From Prorocentrum cordatum (Eukaryota > Sar > Dinophyceae > Prorocentrales > Prorocentraceae), in NCBI GenBank assembly GCA_963575745.1, contig CAUYUJ010020537.1, positions 16,001 to 80,000 on the forward strand: DNA of 64,000 nt, given 5' to 3'. The notes under the pieces were generated by a model. That model ran no database searches. It saw nothing but the letters and a program-made list of their open reading frames with translations, and was not told the origin of the DNA. Position numbers and translations under genes: made by a program. Of this stretch, positions 30,174 through 40,489 are shown piece by piece. Within the stretch, counting starts at the first letter, position 1, and every line of letters begins with the position of its first letter.

Positions 30174-30300
30174 CTGAGCCATCTCTTCGCGGGCGGCGGG
30201 GTCGCAATCCTTTCCCGTCAGCCGCTCGCGATATGGCGTTTTGCTGGGGCCAGCGCAGCGACCCCGACCATCTCCACGAGACCAAGCGCACAGAGTTCAT
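29668..30300 (-). pseudogene. Open frame across a poly-lysine tract
   Basis: The frame is open because a 92-T run reads as about 31 lysines. After it come an acidic segment (HAGQPADHKPEEESQQE, EDEDGEMAEEVGPADAAPD) and a short ordered tail. It belongs to the element 1 region between gag and the extra ORFs. Whether it was ever one protein is doubtful. Confidence 0.3.
30082..30173 (+). repeat. 92-nt T run (poly-A in element 1 sense)
   Basis: Uninterrupted T from 30082 to 30173. On the sense strand it is poly(A) and could be the tail of an inserted retroposed sequence. Confidence 0.85.
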
Positions 30301-30634
30301 TGGAAATCGGGGCTTCTTGACGGGCGCCTCATGGGGCAGCCGAGCCTGTGATCAGCATAACTGGGGCATGTACAGCAAACGCCTCTGTGGTGCTCTCGAT
30401 CCTCGGTGATGGCCCTTTTGAGATCGCGCTTGACCATCTTGTCCTGCGATACGGTCTGCCCCCCCCCCCCCATTTAGGCGAATGGCATTGCCTTCATCAT
30501 CTCGTTTGCACTGACGAAGGGAATACCAGTGCCGGATATGATGCTCGCTCGCACCCATTCCCAACCAGCATTCCACCTGTCGGCGGGCATCTGCTGACGA
30601 GTCGACCCAGCTTCAGTGTGGCCTTTCAAACGCG

Positions 30635-32992
30635 TTACTTCACCTTCTGAATATTCCCCTCCCCGATGTCGGTCATCTCGAGGCGGGTTTCCCCGCGGGC
30701 GGTCCTTCCGCGGGAGAGAGCTGGCGCCCTTGTCGCCCGCCGCGGCGGGCCCCTCGCGGCGCCCGCATCAGGGGGATGAGGGCGCTGACCGCCAATCGAA
30801 CGAGCACCGCTAGAGCGGGCTCGCGCACGATCCGGCGAGGGATTGGGAGCTCGACCGCGACGCATCTCGCGGCCATCGTCTCCCGTTTCGTCCTCCTCGC
30901 CAATTGGGGAGAGACTTGGGTCGTCATGATATCCCTGCCTCATCAAGGGTGGGCGGCTCGGCGATCGCCTCGGGCTGCTGGCGGGCCGACCTGGCGCAAC
31001 AGAAGTGCACTGAAATTCTTCATTGTGCCCGAGCTCATATTGAATACGATCAGATAAATCACCAGCGTCGCGCGGGTTTCCCCGCAGTGGATCACCATCG
31101 ATGAATTCCGCGTTTGTCGGATTTCCAATCGCCCGATGATAGAGCATTGCATGGATTTCCTCCTCTGTTGCAGGGGTGGTAGAATCTGAGTCCGCAGGTG
31201 CCCCCGCCGCGCCGAAGTCACCTTCGACGGGCACGCGGAAGGTCTCGACAAACTCAATATCAGCAGGTTGCCCCGCGATGGGTGCACCCAGCCACTCTGC
31301 CAAGTCGACGTCGTCGCGGCAAGTGAACACCTCCTCGAACAGCTCGTCGGCGCAACTCTCGTGGGCCACGATGGCACTTAGATACCCGGCAGCCATGAAA
31401 TGAACAATCGTGGCTGAGCCGCCGGCAGGGTCGGCAAGCAGCGACCCCCAATCAACATGCTGTATGTCGGAGTCCGTTTGAGTCAGATGTATTGACGGAC
31501 CCTTGCCTCTTCTATCACCTTGGGGACACTCGCGTCGGAAATGCTGTGTGCTGTGACATATGTCGCACTCCATGGTCTTGCCGTTGGCATCATGTGGGTT
31601 TCCTCGTCGTCATTTACCTTTACCTGATGTATGCCTGCCGTTTCTGCCAGTACCTAAAGACATTTCCTCATGCTGCGGTCCAGTGAGAGACGCTAGGAAT
31701 GCTAGTATGCCTCTACCATGTAGTCGCAGACGCATACCTTTGCCTTTACTTCGGCCCTTGCCTTTTCCATTAATTGACCGTCGTGCAAGGCGTATGGCCC
31801 TTCGGACTGGTATCTTCATGAACCTCCGCCAACGACGCTTGTGTTTTTGATAACACAGAAAAAACATTGAGCTCGGTGCTCCCCCGCATGGTATGTCGGC
31901 ACATCAGAGTAATCCAAGGAAATAGTTTCATCATCGGGAGACGTATCCGCATCGGTACCGGAGTCGAAGTCGGACTCGGCGGGTTGCCCCGCTGAGCCCA
32001 TTAGGGCCATAGCTTGCGCGAGGGAAGCCGCGTCGGGCGGCCCCCCAGATCAGGGCCCGGGGCCTTGCGACCCCGAAGCCGCTCCACCATTCTGAGCCAG
32101 CGGTGTAGTGGTCTCACTTGGCGGTGTATCGTCGTTCCAGAAGTTGTTAGCAGGTTGCGGTGCGTTGGCCTCTGCGTGGGAAGTCTCGCATCGATGACCG
32201 TGGCTAAAGATCCCACCAATATTGCCAGGGCCCCCCTCAGCTATGTGAGCATATGACCTCACACGTTCAAGTAGAACGTCAAATTGTGGTTGGTCCCTCG
32301 GCATGTGGTGGCTCAGAGGCTGCAAGAGTTGTTGCGCACGCGACGCCCCCATTCCAAGAGCTCTGAATATAATTACTGCTTATATTTGGAAGTTGGGGAT
32401 TTTGGACCCGGCGGTTTCAGTTTCGTAGCGGGCTACTTCGAACTGTGCTAACGTCTGGACGATACGTTTACCCGCATGAACTCGAAAGTCAATGGGAGCC
32501 GTGCCAGAGTTGAGTTGGCGCTCCTCTTCCAGGTTCTCGAACTTCGTACTTAAGAGGAACATAATGTAGGTGACGCCGTCAGTGTGGCGACCGCCTATAT
32601 TGACGCCAAAATTGATGACTACTGGGGGGACTCTCATGGTTATGGTCCGCGCGAGCCCTCCCAAACCGCGCTGCAGTGCGGCGGCCTGCTGGGAGGGCGT
32701 CCGTCTTGCCTGTGGTCACAGTGATCCAGGCATGTACTTCGCGGACGAACTCGCGAAATGGTACTTGACCGGCAAGATCCCAATGGAGGCCAGTCGTTCT
32801 AGTGTCGTCTCCGCACCGCATATGTCCTACCGCACAACCAAGAGCGACCCATACGAGCCCAAAGATAGTAACCCCAATCCAATGGCCTCGTAGGTCGTAG
32901 TCGGATGTAGTCGGTGGGGACTTATGCTTTGTCGTCGTATGTTTGCGCGGGGTCGGAAGCGGCAGTAAATCGTACCGCATGTTTCCATGCAT
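30635..32992 (-). pseudogene. Element 1 gag polyprotein
   Basis: Structural capsid/nucleocapsid precursor in several frames. N-terminal: PFREFVREVHAWITVTTG (about 32740), GLARTITMRVPPVVINFGVN, FENLEEERQLNSG, IVQTLAQFEVARYETE, then QFDVLLERVRSYAHIAEGG. Central: YQKHKRRWRRFMKIPVRRA and a GKGKGRSKGKG basic linker (31850-31610). A TGA right after a second GKGK is in frame with the CCHC zinc knuckle CDICHSTQHFRREC (C-x2-C-x4-H-x4-C) near 31560. The downstream acidic and Arg/Pro-rich part ends at 30635. This layout is typical of dinoflagellate copia gag. Decayed by frameshifts and the TGA. Confidence 0.75.
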
Positions 32993-33262
32993 TATGTATT
33001 CGAAGAAATTTCCACTTGGAGTAGGTGGGTGGACGTCAGGAGTGTAATAGCGCAGGGATGTAGGACGTGGGTACTAAGAGGCCTCCGCTTGAACAGAGGT
33101 ATCGCTGCAAGTTTCCTTGCGGTACTGCGTAGTTATATACACTCCTCCGCGCAATCCCACTGCACCCTGATGTTCCACCATGTCCGTCGTCTACCAGATA
33201 GTGCCGTGGATGGTGAGGAGTAGAGCCTGAACTGACCACCATAGGCCAGCTCCGCTACCACT

Positions 33263-33522
33263 TTTGAGGGGGGTGGAAGGCCCAACCAACAGCTTCGCTT
33301 CAGGCGAAGCCAAGCTCCCACTCTGTTGTACCGTAGCAACGATAGTCCCAGTATGAGAAGGGATGCCATCCCAAGCAATAGGGAGATCTTTTTGGTCTCG
33401 ATAGCGATTGTGTGCCTCGCGGTGAGGCACAGTCACAACTGGGCGGCCGGCCGCTTGAGCCAACGCGGCCGCGGGCGCACGCTCGTTTCCACTCCTTACG
33501 TCCCCCAGCTCGCTTTAGAGTC
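33263..33522 (-). repeat. Element 1 terminal repeat, 5' copy, with conserved hairpins
   Basis: Counterpart of 16053-16317, with hairpins at 33292-33310, 33360-33372 and 33412-33430. On the minus strand the repeat is followed after a few bases by TGGTAGCGGAGC, which resembles the copia primer-binding site TGGTATCAGAGC. This supports a 5' LTR reading. Borders are uncertain. Confidence 0.6.
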
Positions 33523-35067
33523 CTTGGACGCCCGTGTCGAAGCTTTTCGAGCGGGGCGCGGGCCACGCAAGATGCGAAGGACGGAGCGAGGAGGCAAGGA
33601 CGCAAGGGCACCGTGGCGATGGAGCTCACCAGTCAACACACACACACACATATACTGGGCTAACGCGCGCCCTGAGGATCACCGGCACCGAGCGGCAAGC
33701 CGCTCGTCGCCACGGCTGGGTCCGCCTCAGAGCGTGCTTGTGGTCGCAGCTCCCCCCAGGAATGATCCAGGGGTCGACTCTTCGAGGCCCGAGCCCCAGA
33801 CATCCAACGCTTTGAGTCCATTGAGGCCGTATGTTGGTCCCCACCTCCGCTGCCTGGAGCCCCTTTGATTGGCACCAGGGCTATCACATAGCGAATTTGG
33901 ACGACGAGCTGGCCCCCAAGATGGGGGGGACGCGTCCTGGCCTCTAGCTGCGAGCTCATCCGCGACCTCAACGCCCGCCCTGCATCCATTGTCGCCGCTG
34001 TCGAAAGATCGAGGACCAGATTGCTGGGTACATACTCATTGTGCCTCCACGTGTGGCCCCATAGCAACGGCTGAAATCCTCTGAAAGCTGTGGTCAGGAC
34101 AGTCCAAGATGTCCAGCTGGCTGCGGCACGTCATGCCACCGTGCCAGCCCAACTCTCTGGGCGGCGGCTGCTAGAGGAGCGCACAAGAAGCCGTAATGTG
34201 CGACACCTCGTGCCCGAGGCCTGGGGGAGTAGGAAAATGTCACACACACACACACATTTCTCCTTCGTGTCGGTGTGTCTCTCCACGGTTACGTCGTCGT
34301 CTTCCTCCCTTCCTCCTCTTCCGTCCTGTTTTCTCGAGGCATTGGGGGCGTCTTGCCTCGCTGGGCCATCTTGGGACCCCTTTGCGGCCGTCTTGGGCTG
34401 TCTTGCGGGTCTTTTGGCCCCCCCCCCGTCTTGGAGGCCTCCTGGGCCAGCTTGGGGCCCATTGGAACCATCTGAATCGTGAAAGCGTCTTGGGGCGTCC
34501 AGAGCTGACGGAAGCCCGAACAGGTGTCAGAGTGCAAATCTTCTAAACACAGCGGTGCAATCAACGATATCGCGTTACTCGGGCCCCACTCGTGGTCCTC
34601 GTGGAGCCCACGTGCGCTGTCTCGGGGCCTCTTGCGCCATATTGGGGCCATCTCGGGTTGTGTTGGGGCCATCCTGGCACGGGCCGCGCTGGACTCATCT
34701 CAGACCATGTTGGCGGCCCTGGGCCGTCCAGGAAGCCACCATATTTGGAATCCAGGATGCTTCGGAAAGCCCCAGAGAGGCGCAGGCAGGTGTGAAGAGA
34801 GGGTGGCCAAGAAAGAAGATTGCAGAAGCCCTACCAGACAGCACTGGGCACTCTGCCATGCCTCAGCGTGCCAGGGGCCACCGTGGCGCATCTCCGGAGG
34901 CACTTCTTCACGTGCTGCTCGCGTCCGCCTGCGTGCGCAAAGCCCCCGCAGCCAGAGATCATTCGGAACTAGCTCGGCCGCGGACCCGTGAGCCAGCGGC
35001 CAGGGGGGAAACTGGCCCCGGCAAGGCGGGGGTCGAATCACCCAGGGCCCGCAGACCGAGAGACCAG
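33523..35067. other. Noncoding region with CTTGGGGGCC-type repeats
   Basis: Holds short (CA)n tracts (about 33638, 34243) and, at about 34340-34480 and 34600-34760, the reverse-complement form of the CCCCAAGAGGCC 11-12-mer family. No gene supported. Confidence 0.5.
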
Positions 35068-35205
35068 GGCTGAACCTAAACGGTGTTGTTCGTTTTCGTT
35101 TTGTTTTCGTTTTCTCTCGTTTTGTCTTCAATCCGCCTTTACCGCAAAACGAAGTCGAACCGAAAACGGCCCACGAAAACGCCAAAACACTGTTTAGGTA
35201 CAGCC
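35068..35205. mobile_element. Intact MITE, 138 bp
   Basis: Left end GGCTGAACCTAAACGGTGTT and right end AACACTGTTTAGGTACAGCC are inverted repeats with two mismatches. The interior is rich in CGTTTT/AAAACG. It represents the uninterrupted form of the MITE that is split at 38278-38346 and 56384-56466 by element 2: its sequence runs ttcaatccgc straight through the point where element 2 is inserted in the other copy. Confidence 0.85.
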
Positions 35206-38200
35206 CCGCGAGAAACAATCCGCAGGGCACCCCAGGCGCCAGAGGCCCAAAATGTTGGCGAGCAGGGCCCTCCAGACCCCGAACTCGAGGGGGGTGGGGG
35301 GGAGGCGTGGCAGGTTGCCGCCCGCACTGCGCTGGGGAAGCACGGTGGGTCTCGCGGCGCGCCTCCGGCGCCGCGCGCCTGGAGGGCCCCGCGCGCCAAG
35401 GAGGCGCGCTCAGCGCCGATCCATGAGCTTGGCGCGGAGCTCCAAAAACTCGTGCTCATGCCGCATGCCTATGCCGCCGCTGCTCCTCTGGGCAGCGGGG
35501 TTCTGGGGATGCTGCGGGCCCCGGGGCAGTCACCAGAACCATGAAAACGGGTCCCTGGGCAAGCCTCACTGCACCGACCTTGCAGACGTGCTGAAGCGGA
35601 TTTTTGCAAGGATTTCTGCCGATGCAAAACCCCGCAACGGCGTTCACGTGGATTTTCAGTCTTCATTCCCGGGCAAACGCAATCCACACGAAATTCTCTT
35701 CGAAGTCCAGAAGGAAACTCTCCAAGACAATCCGGGCCCATCCCATTGTGCTCCGAACGACATCCGCTTTGTGGGCATATCCACCCGCAGGGGGATTTTG
35801 GGGGAAAACTCAAACATAGTCAAAACACATTCCAAACATTGCCAAAAATAAAAGAAACATCGTCCCCACATTATTTTTGGACTCTTTTGGGATATCCCTC
35901 ATGTAGAGGGACATGCCCGACCTAAGACAAGACCCAGGGGGGGTGCGCAGCACCTCGCGCAGCTTCCCGAGGTGCCCGACCAGGGGGCGCCTCGGGCGGG
36001 CGATGGCGCCCGCGCCCTGCGCCCGCTCCCTGCGCGCGCTAACACGGGCGGGCAGCCATCGGGCGCTGAGCCCGCGGCAGAGCTCGCGGCGGTGCTCGCA
36101 GAGCCGGCCGCGGTGCTGGCGGCGGAGTCCGCGGCCGCGTGGGCGGAGAGCGGCGCCAGCGGCAGCGGCAGCGGCGCGCTCTCGCCTCGCACGCGCGCGG
36201 CGACGGCCCGCTGCCCGCCGTCGCGCCGCTACGCCGCCGCCGCTGCCGCAGCGCCGCCGCTGCCGCAGCGCCGCGGCAGCGCAGCGCCGCGGCCCCGCGC
36301 GCGCGCGCGCGCCGTCGACCCCCCACTGCCTCGGGCCATCGAGGACCGCTCGAGGACCGAGGGCCGAAGCCCCAACGGTGCCCCGCTTGGCTTGCCATCG
36401 CTCGGACGTCCAGTCCCCGTGCATTATTCGGATTCGTGCGTGCTTCTGCTACCAGGTGATCTGGGATGCTCCTCGATGGTCCCCGCCAGTGTAAAAAGGC
36501 ACACACCCGAGCGATGCCAAGTTGGCCCTCGAAGCAGAACTCGGCTCCCCGGCGGCCGTTCGGGACGATCCCGGCACCCCCGAACGCCCTCGACGAGGCG
36601 CAGCTGATGTAGACCACCCCTAACCCCCCGAATCCTCGCGAACTCCAAGAAACATAGATACATTAGGGGCCCGACCACACGGAACCTTCCACAAGAAAAC
36701 CACCCCTAAGACCCCAGGACGTCCATCGGTTTTTGGTGTGGGAACGTCACGCTTTCCATCGCAAAGAGATCGAAGCCTTCCCTCTCTGTGGGTCCGCGGG
36801 ACGGGAGAGGCGTCTGCAAGCACGCGCGGCCCCAGCAGACCGCCGCCCAACTGCATCAGCGCCTGCCGCCGCCGATGACAGCCGCCGGCGCTGACCTCCA
36901 TGATCGTGATTAGCTAGGGTAGAGGCCCTGACCTCCAGGATGCCCTGCTCGTTGGGCTTGTTTTTGATGTTTTATTTTCCCACCCACCCCCCTGCGGGCC
37001 CCTGGGGGCCCTTTCGGAGGCCCCATGGGGGGCCTGGGGGATTCGCAGGAAGCCCTGGGAGGGCCGCCGGGGCCCCCATGGCGAAATTGCTTGGAATTCA
37101 CGAGCGGGGGCCCATGCAAGGGGGGCCCTTTCGGGCGAGGGGGGCCCCGGCAGACCTTCTATACTGCACCTGCGTCGCAAGGTGCCCGCGCGCCTAGTGC
37201 CCGCCCAGTGCCAGCCCTCTCCCCGCTCGAGATTCGCTTGTCGTCGTCGTCGTAGCCGTTCGTCAGTCTTCGTAGTCCACCGACGTCGTGGCCCATCGTA
37301 TCGTCGGCGTCGCCGCCGATGTCAATCGTCGTCATTTCGTCGTCGTCGTCGCGCTCGCCGTCAGCTGGGTTGTCGACCTATCTCCTTCTCAATCCCTCGC
37401 ATATGCCTCCCCTTTCGAAATCCTTCCGATCGTCGTTGCCGTCTCCTCCGCCGTCGTCCACACTGGCCGAAGAATATCTAGGCTTCCCAGGGCGCTCAAA
37501 GGAGATCGAGGCATGTTGACGGGCCGTCGTCGCAATCGCAGTCGCAGTCGTCGTCGTCGCCGCCGTCGTCATGGTCCCCTCCGCCGCCGCTCCCGCCGTC
37601 GTCGCCGTCGTCTTCGCCTCCGCCGCCATCGTCGCACCGTCGTTGCCGCCGCCGACCCTCGCCGGCGACAGGTACCGTTTGAAGTGCGGCGCGCTGATAG
37701 GCGGGGCCCGGGCGCGGCGACTGGCCATCGGCTGAGCCTGGCGAGAGATATAACTATGTGTAAATGGCGCCGTTCTGATAATGTCTGCCTCTCGACCACG
37801 CGGCCCGATTGCCAACCACCACCCGGCGGCCCCGAATGCGATTTCGCGATTTACGCGCGTGCGCCCCATAGAGCCCCAACGCGGACCAAAAATCCATCGC
37901 GAAAAACCGGCACGACAAATGATACCCACGTCGCGTGATTCCGTGAATCGCTTTCCACGATTTCGACGGAGGTCCTACAGAGGGCCCCCGAAACGGCCCA
38001 GGGCGAGCCAAAATGGCCCGAGGGCATTTCGAGGACGACTACAATGGCTTCATCGATTGGGAGGACCCCCTGGTCCAACACAACGGCCTGAAATAACCCC
38101 CAACATCCCAGGGGGGGCCACGCGGCCCAGGAGGTTCTCCAAAACACCGCGAAAACGAGCTCCATAAAAAGCTTCATGGGTTTCCCGAAACGACCGAGAA

Positions 38201-38277
38201 ATGCTTCCTCAAGCCACTCGAAGAAGCTGGCTGGAAGGAGGAACGGTCCGCTGGAGGCAGGGGGAGGAGGAAGAGGA
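35206..38277. other. GC-rich noncoding region
   Basis: Includes very GC-rich CGCCGC/GCGGCG sequence (about 36040-36320) and CGT/GTC-rich trinucleotide sequence (about 37230-37640). Long frames exist on both strands, but their Ala/Arg/Ser composition follows the base composition. A CCCGAAACGGCCCAGG-type short repeat run is near 37980-38020. No gene supported. Confidence 0.4.
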
Positions 38278-38346
38278 CAAGGCTGAACCTAAACGGTGTT
38301 TGTCTGTTTCGTTGTGCCTTCGTGTTCCATCGTTTTGTCTTCAATC
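38278..38346 (+). mobile_element. Left half of the MITE split by element 2
   Basis: Starts CAAGGCTGAACCTAAAC and ends with CAATC (38342-38346), the target duplication of element 2. It is preceded by GAGGA (38273-38277), which recurs at 56467-56471 after the right half and is the target duplication of the MITE itself. Confidence 0.9.
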
Positions 38347-38544
38347 TGTGAATGGGGTTGAAGTGCAAGGGTGCAGAACCCCTGATCCGTTGGTAGAGGG
38401 AAGGAGGGATAGATGGATGTCTCCCCCTCCTGCACGATCGAAGGTCCGATCGATCTGTCCCAATACCTGAGCCCAAACGGCCAGGCGCAGGAGAGGTGAG
38501 GATAAGGAGTACTATATGAGGGTACTACACGGGTTCTATTCACA
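38347..38544 (-). repeat. Element 2 3' LTR (198 bp)
   Basis: Same length as the 5' LTR. In sense orientation it runs TGTGAATAGAACC ... CCCATTCACA, with a 7-bp terminal inverted repeat and a TATA-like CATATAGTA near its start. The sequence just upstream in sense (CGGGACGGGG) is purine-rich and may be the polypurine tract. Confidence 0.9.
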
Positions 38545-39236
38545 CACCCCGTCCCGAATCCCGCCCGTGAGGGTGGGACTCGGGAACAGAGGAAAATAAT
38601 CCGTCACCCTTTTACTCCTTCAATCCTCAAGTCTGCAGGCAGCTGAGCGCAAGATCAGTATAGCCTCAGCTGCAGGGCAAGGTAAGAAGGAACACCCAGG
38701 GTCCCTATTTCTTCGCCAAGCACGTTTTGGTGCCCCTTCGGCGCGCCCCCCAAAACGCTTCGGCATTCGAAAGCGGAGAAGAATGAGACACGGGTGGGCG
38801 GAGAAAGAGGATCTGAGCAAGTTAAAGCAACATCAGAATCTGCCTCGCCTAAGCGAGGCAGGTGTTGCCACCGGCTGTCTGTAGAGAGCTGGCCGTCAGA
38901 TCATTATCAACGCAATGTAAGCAGAGTCGAAAGAGGAAGCCGAACAAATACAGTCTGAGATCGTGTTGATGAACGCGATCGCGCCACGAAACACATCTAA
39001 ATATCAAAGCAAATGTCTGGCCAGACGCAAAGTCGTGTTGATGAACACGAAAAGTTGCATATGTATAAATTCTGAATTTGGCGATTCTCGTTGGCGTTGC
39101 CCCTTAGGAGGCTGCCTTGGCTATCGCAAAATATGTGCGCATGTGTGGCCACTTGTCCTAGATAGTGAAGTCAAGGCGAACTTCTATTATGATGAAGTTC
39201 AAGCCTTTCGAGCGGTGGGCCTGGCGGCCGACTCTA
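38545..39236 (-). other. Element 2 3' untranslated region
   Basis: Sits between the last extra ORF and the 3' LTR. No continuous frame. Probably the 3' untranslated part of the genomic RNA. Confidence 0.5.
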
Positions 39237-40424
39237 CTACGCGTCGCCCCTCTCGTAGAACCTGCGGCCCCACATCCTGTGGCCATCGTGCGACACGTAG
39301 CTCGTCTTGAAGGTCCCCCAAGGAGTCCTCGGGATCCAGTGGCGGAACCACTCATTGTACTGGATGTCGCGGACGTAGACGAACTCGTCGTCGTTGTCCG
39401 CGATGTATATCCAGCATGTGATGTAGGAGCTCCAGTATCTGGGGCCCCACTGGCTGTCCTCCAGCTCGTCGCGCCACCATGTAGCGTAGTCCTCCGCCAT
39501 GCGCGCCCTCTTGGCGCGGGGAGGTGTCGTAGGCCTGCGGCTGTCGTCGCTGCCCTGCCGCTGCGCTGCAGTGCCGCGCGGCCCCGCGGGCATGTAGTCC
39601 TGCGCGCCAGAGGCGCTGGACCCTGCAGCGTCGCCAGGAGCGGGGCGCGGCGGCGGCGGCGGGTGCCGCGGCATGCGTGGCTCCATGGCATCATCAGAGT
39701 ACTGGGAGTGTGTATCAGGTTCGATCGGATCGGTTCTCATCCCTAAATCAACCCCCCTCTGGTCAGTGGAACCCAAAGCGGGCTCAACATAAACAAGCGC
39801 GGCAAGCTTGCGCTGCGTGACTCCCTCACGGGTGCCATCCCCTCTGGGAAGGGCAATCGTGACAAGTCCGCGCGCCTGCCGCGTGCTTCGGTCGAGTCTG
39901 CCTGCGTTCAACCACCACTTCTTCCGACCAGCCTGGCCAGTCCTGACGCTGGTCTCGAGGATTTCACAGGCGCCGCGCATATCCTCAATGGTATAGGCGT
40001 TCTTGCCTTTATTGACACGAGCGCCTGTCATTTGGTGGTGGAACTTCAAATCATTGAGAAAGCGCTGAATGAGATTGGCAAATGGATGGTATAGAGGTCT
40101 GTCGTCTTCACGCTCGCCCATCAATCTGCACATGTGTGCAGGAGGGGAGCCAGAAGCGACCCACTTATCATGCCTCTTCCTAGCGGAATTGGCCAGTCTC
40201 CTCAGCACGTCTCTCTCATTGCCTGGAATAGAGCGCTTGCCCGTCATGATGACCTGCGCTCCGTCTCTCATGTACCTCGTAATGTCGTCCTGGGAGAGCG
40301 TCGTCTTGATCCAGTGGGTCAGCTTCCGGAGGTATGCCAGGTCGCTCTCGACAGCGGTACTTTTACCCGTAGCACCTACGGCAACAGTGTACTGCCAGCA
40401 GATGTCACAAGGGTACCTTCATCT
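39237..40424 (-). CDS. Element 2 extra ORF 6 (last before 3' LTR)
   Basis: An open frame of about 395 codons counting the part without ATG; the first ATG-led portion starts at 40271 (MRDGAQVIMTG). It begins after a TGA near 40430 with a CDICWQYTVAVGATGKST segment, whose C-x2-C recalls the zinc exon at 9676-10101, then an ordered helical part (HPFANLIQRFLNDLKFHHQM, IEDMRGACEILETSVRTGQ). After an Ala/Pro-rich linker (about 39700-39540) comes a Trp/Tyr-rich C-terminal domain (WWRDELEDSQWGPRYWSSYI). I do not recognise it. Confidence 0.5.
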
Positions 40425-40489
40425 GTAACGATCCCTTGGGATAAGATGCGATCGCAATTCCGACGTCGCGCGATATCATGCTGAATATC

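Larger units (their letters stand above)
20208..32163 (-). other. About 24 dispersed 14-nt stem-loops in element 1
   Basis: Plus-strand core GC(A/G)GG-4 nt-CC(C/T)GC. Positions include 20208, 20322, 21566, 22257, 24597, 24789, 25055, 25418, 26143, 26200, 26762, 26789, 27419, 27593, 27744, 28983, 29007, 29031, 30032, 30683, 31073, 31194, 31263, 31979 and 32150. In sense RNA it reads GC(G/A)GG-GCAA-CC(U/C)GC: a 5-bp stem with, most often, a GNRA tetraloop (GCAA, GAAA or GGAA). The middle pair is A-U, G-C or G-U. Many copies lie in frame as A-G-(Q/N/E/A)-P-A. The extent given is that of the whole set. Confidence 0.8.
16053..33522 (-). mobile_element. Element 1: large decayed Ty1/copia-type retroelement
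   Basis: About 17.5 kb on the minus strand between two related terminal repeats of about 260 bp. Order in the sense direction: gag with zinc knuckle, several extra ORFs including a RING finger, a polyprotein domain split by a later insertion, a C5-methyltransferase-like domain, integrase, RT, RNase H. Integrase before RT is the copia order. Cytosine methyltransferases inside dinoflagellate retrotransposons are established. The genes are broken by several stops and frameshifts. The terminal repeats do not show clear TG...CA ends or a target duplication, so the exact borders are uncertain; nested insertions could also account for part of the length. Confidence 0.6.

Noticed and set aside
16053-33522. 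Ty3/gypsy or LINE assignment for element 1
   Set aside because: Integrase precedes RT and the RT carries a copia-style VDD block. This is the Ty1/copia order.
35810-36500. Overlapping long frames on both strands
   Set aside because: Composition is Ala/Arg/Pro as expected from very GC-rich DNA. No motif or frame-specific pattern.
40380-40424. P-loop-like GATGKST in the last extra ORF of element 2
   Set aside because: The pattern fits [AG]x4GK[ST] but no Walker B or other NTPase motif follows, so no ATPase is claimed.
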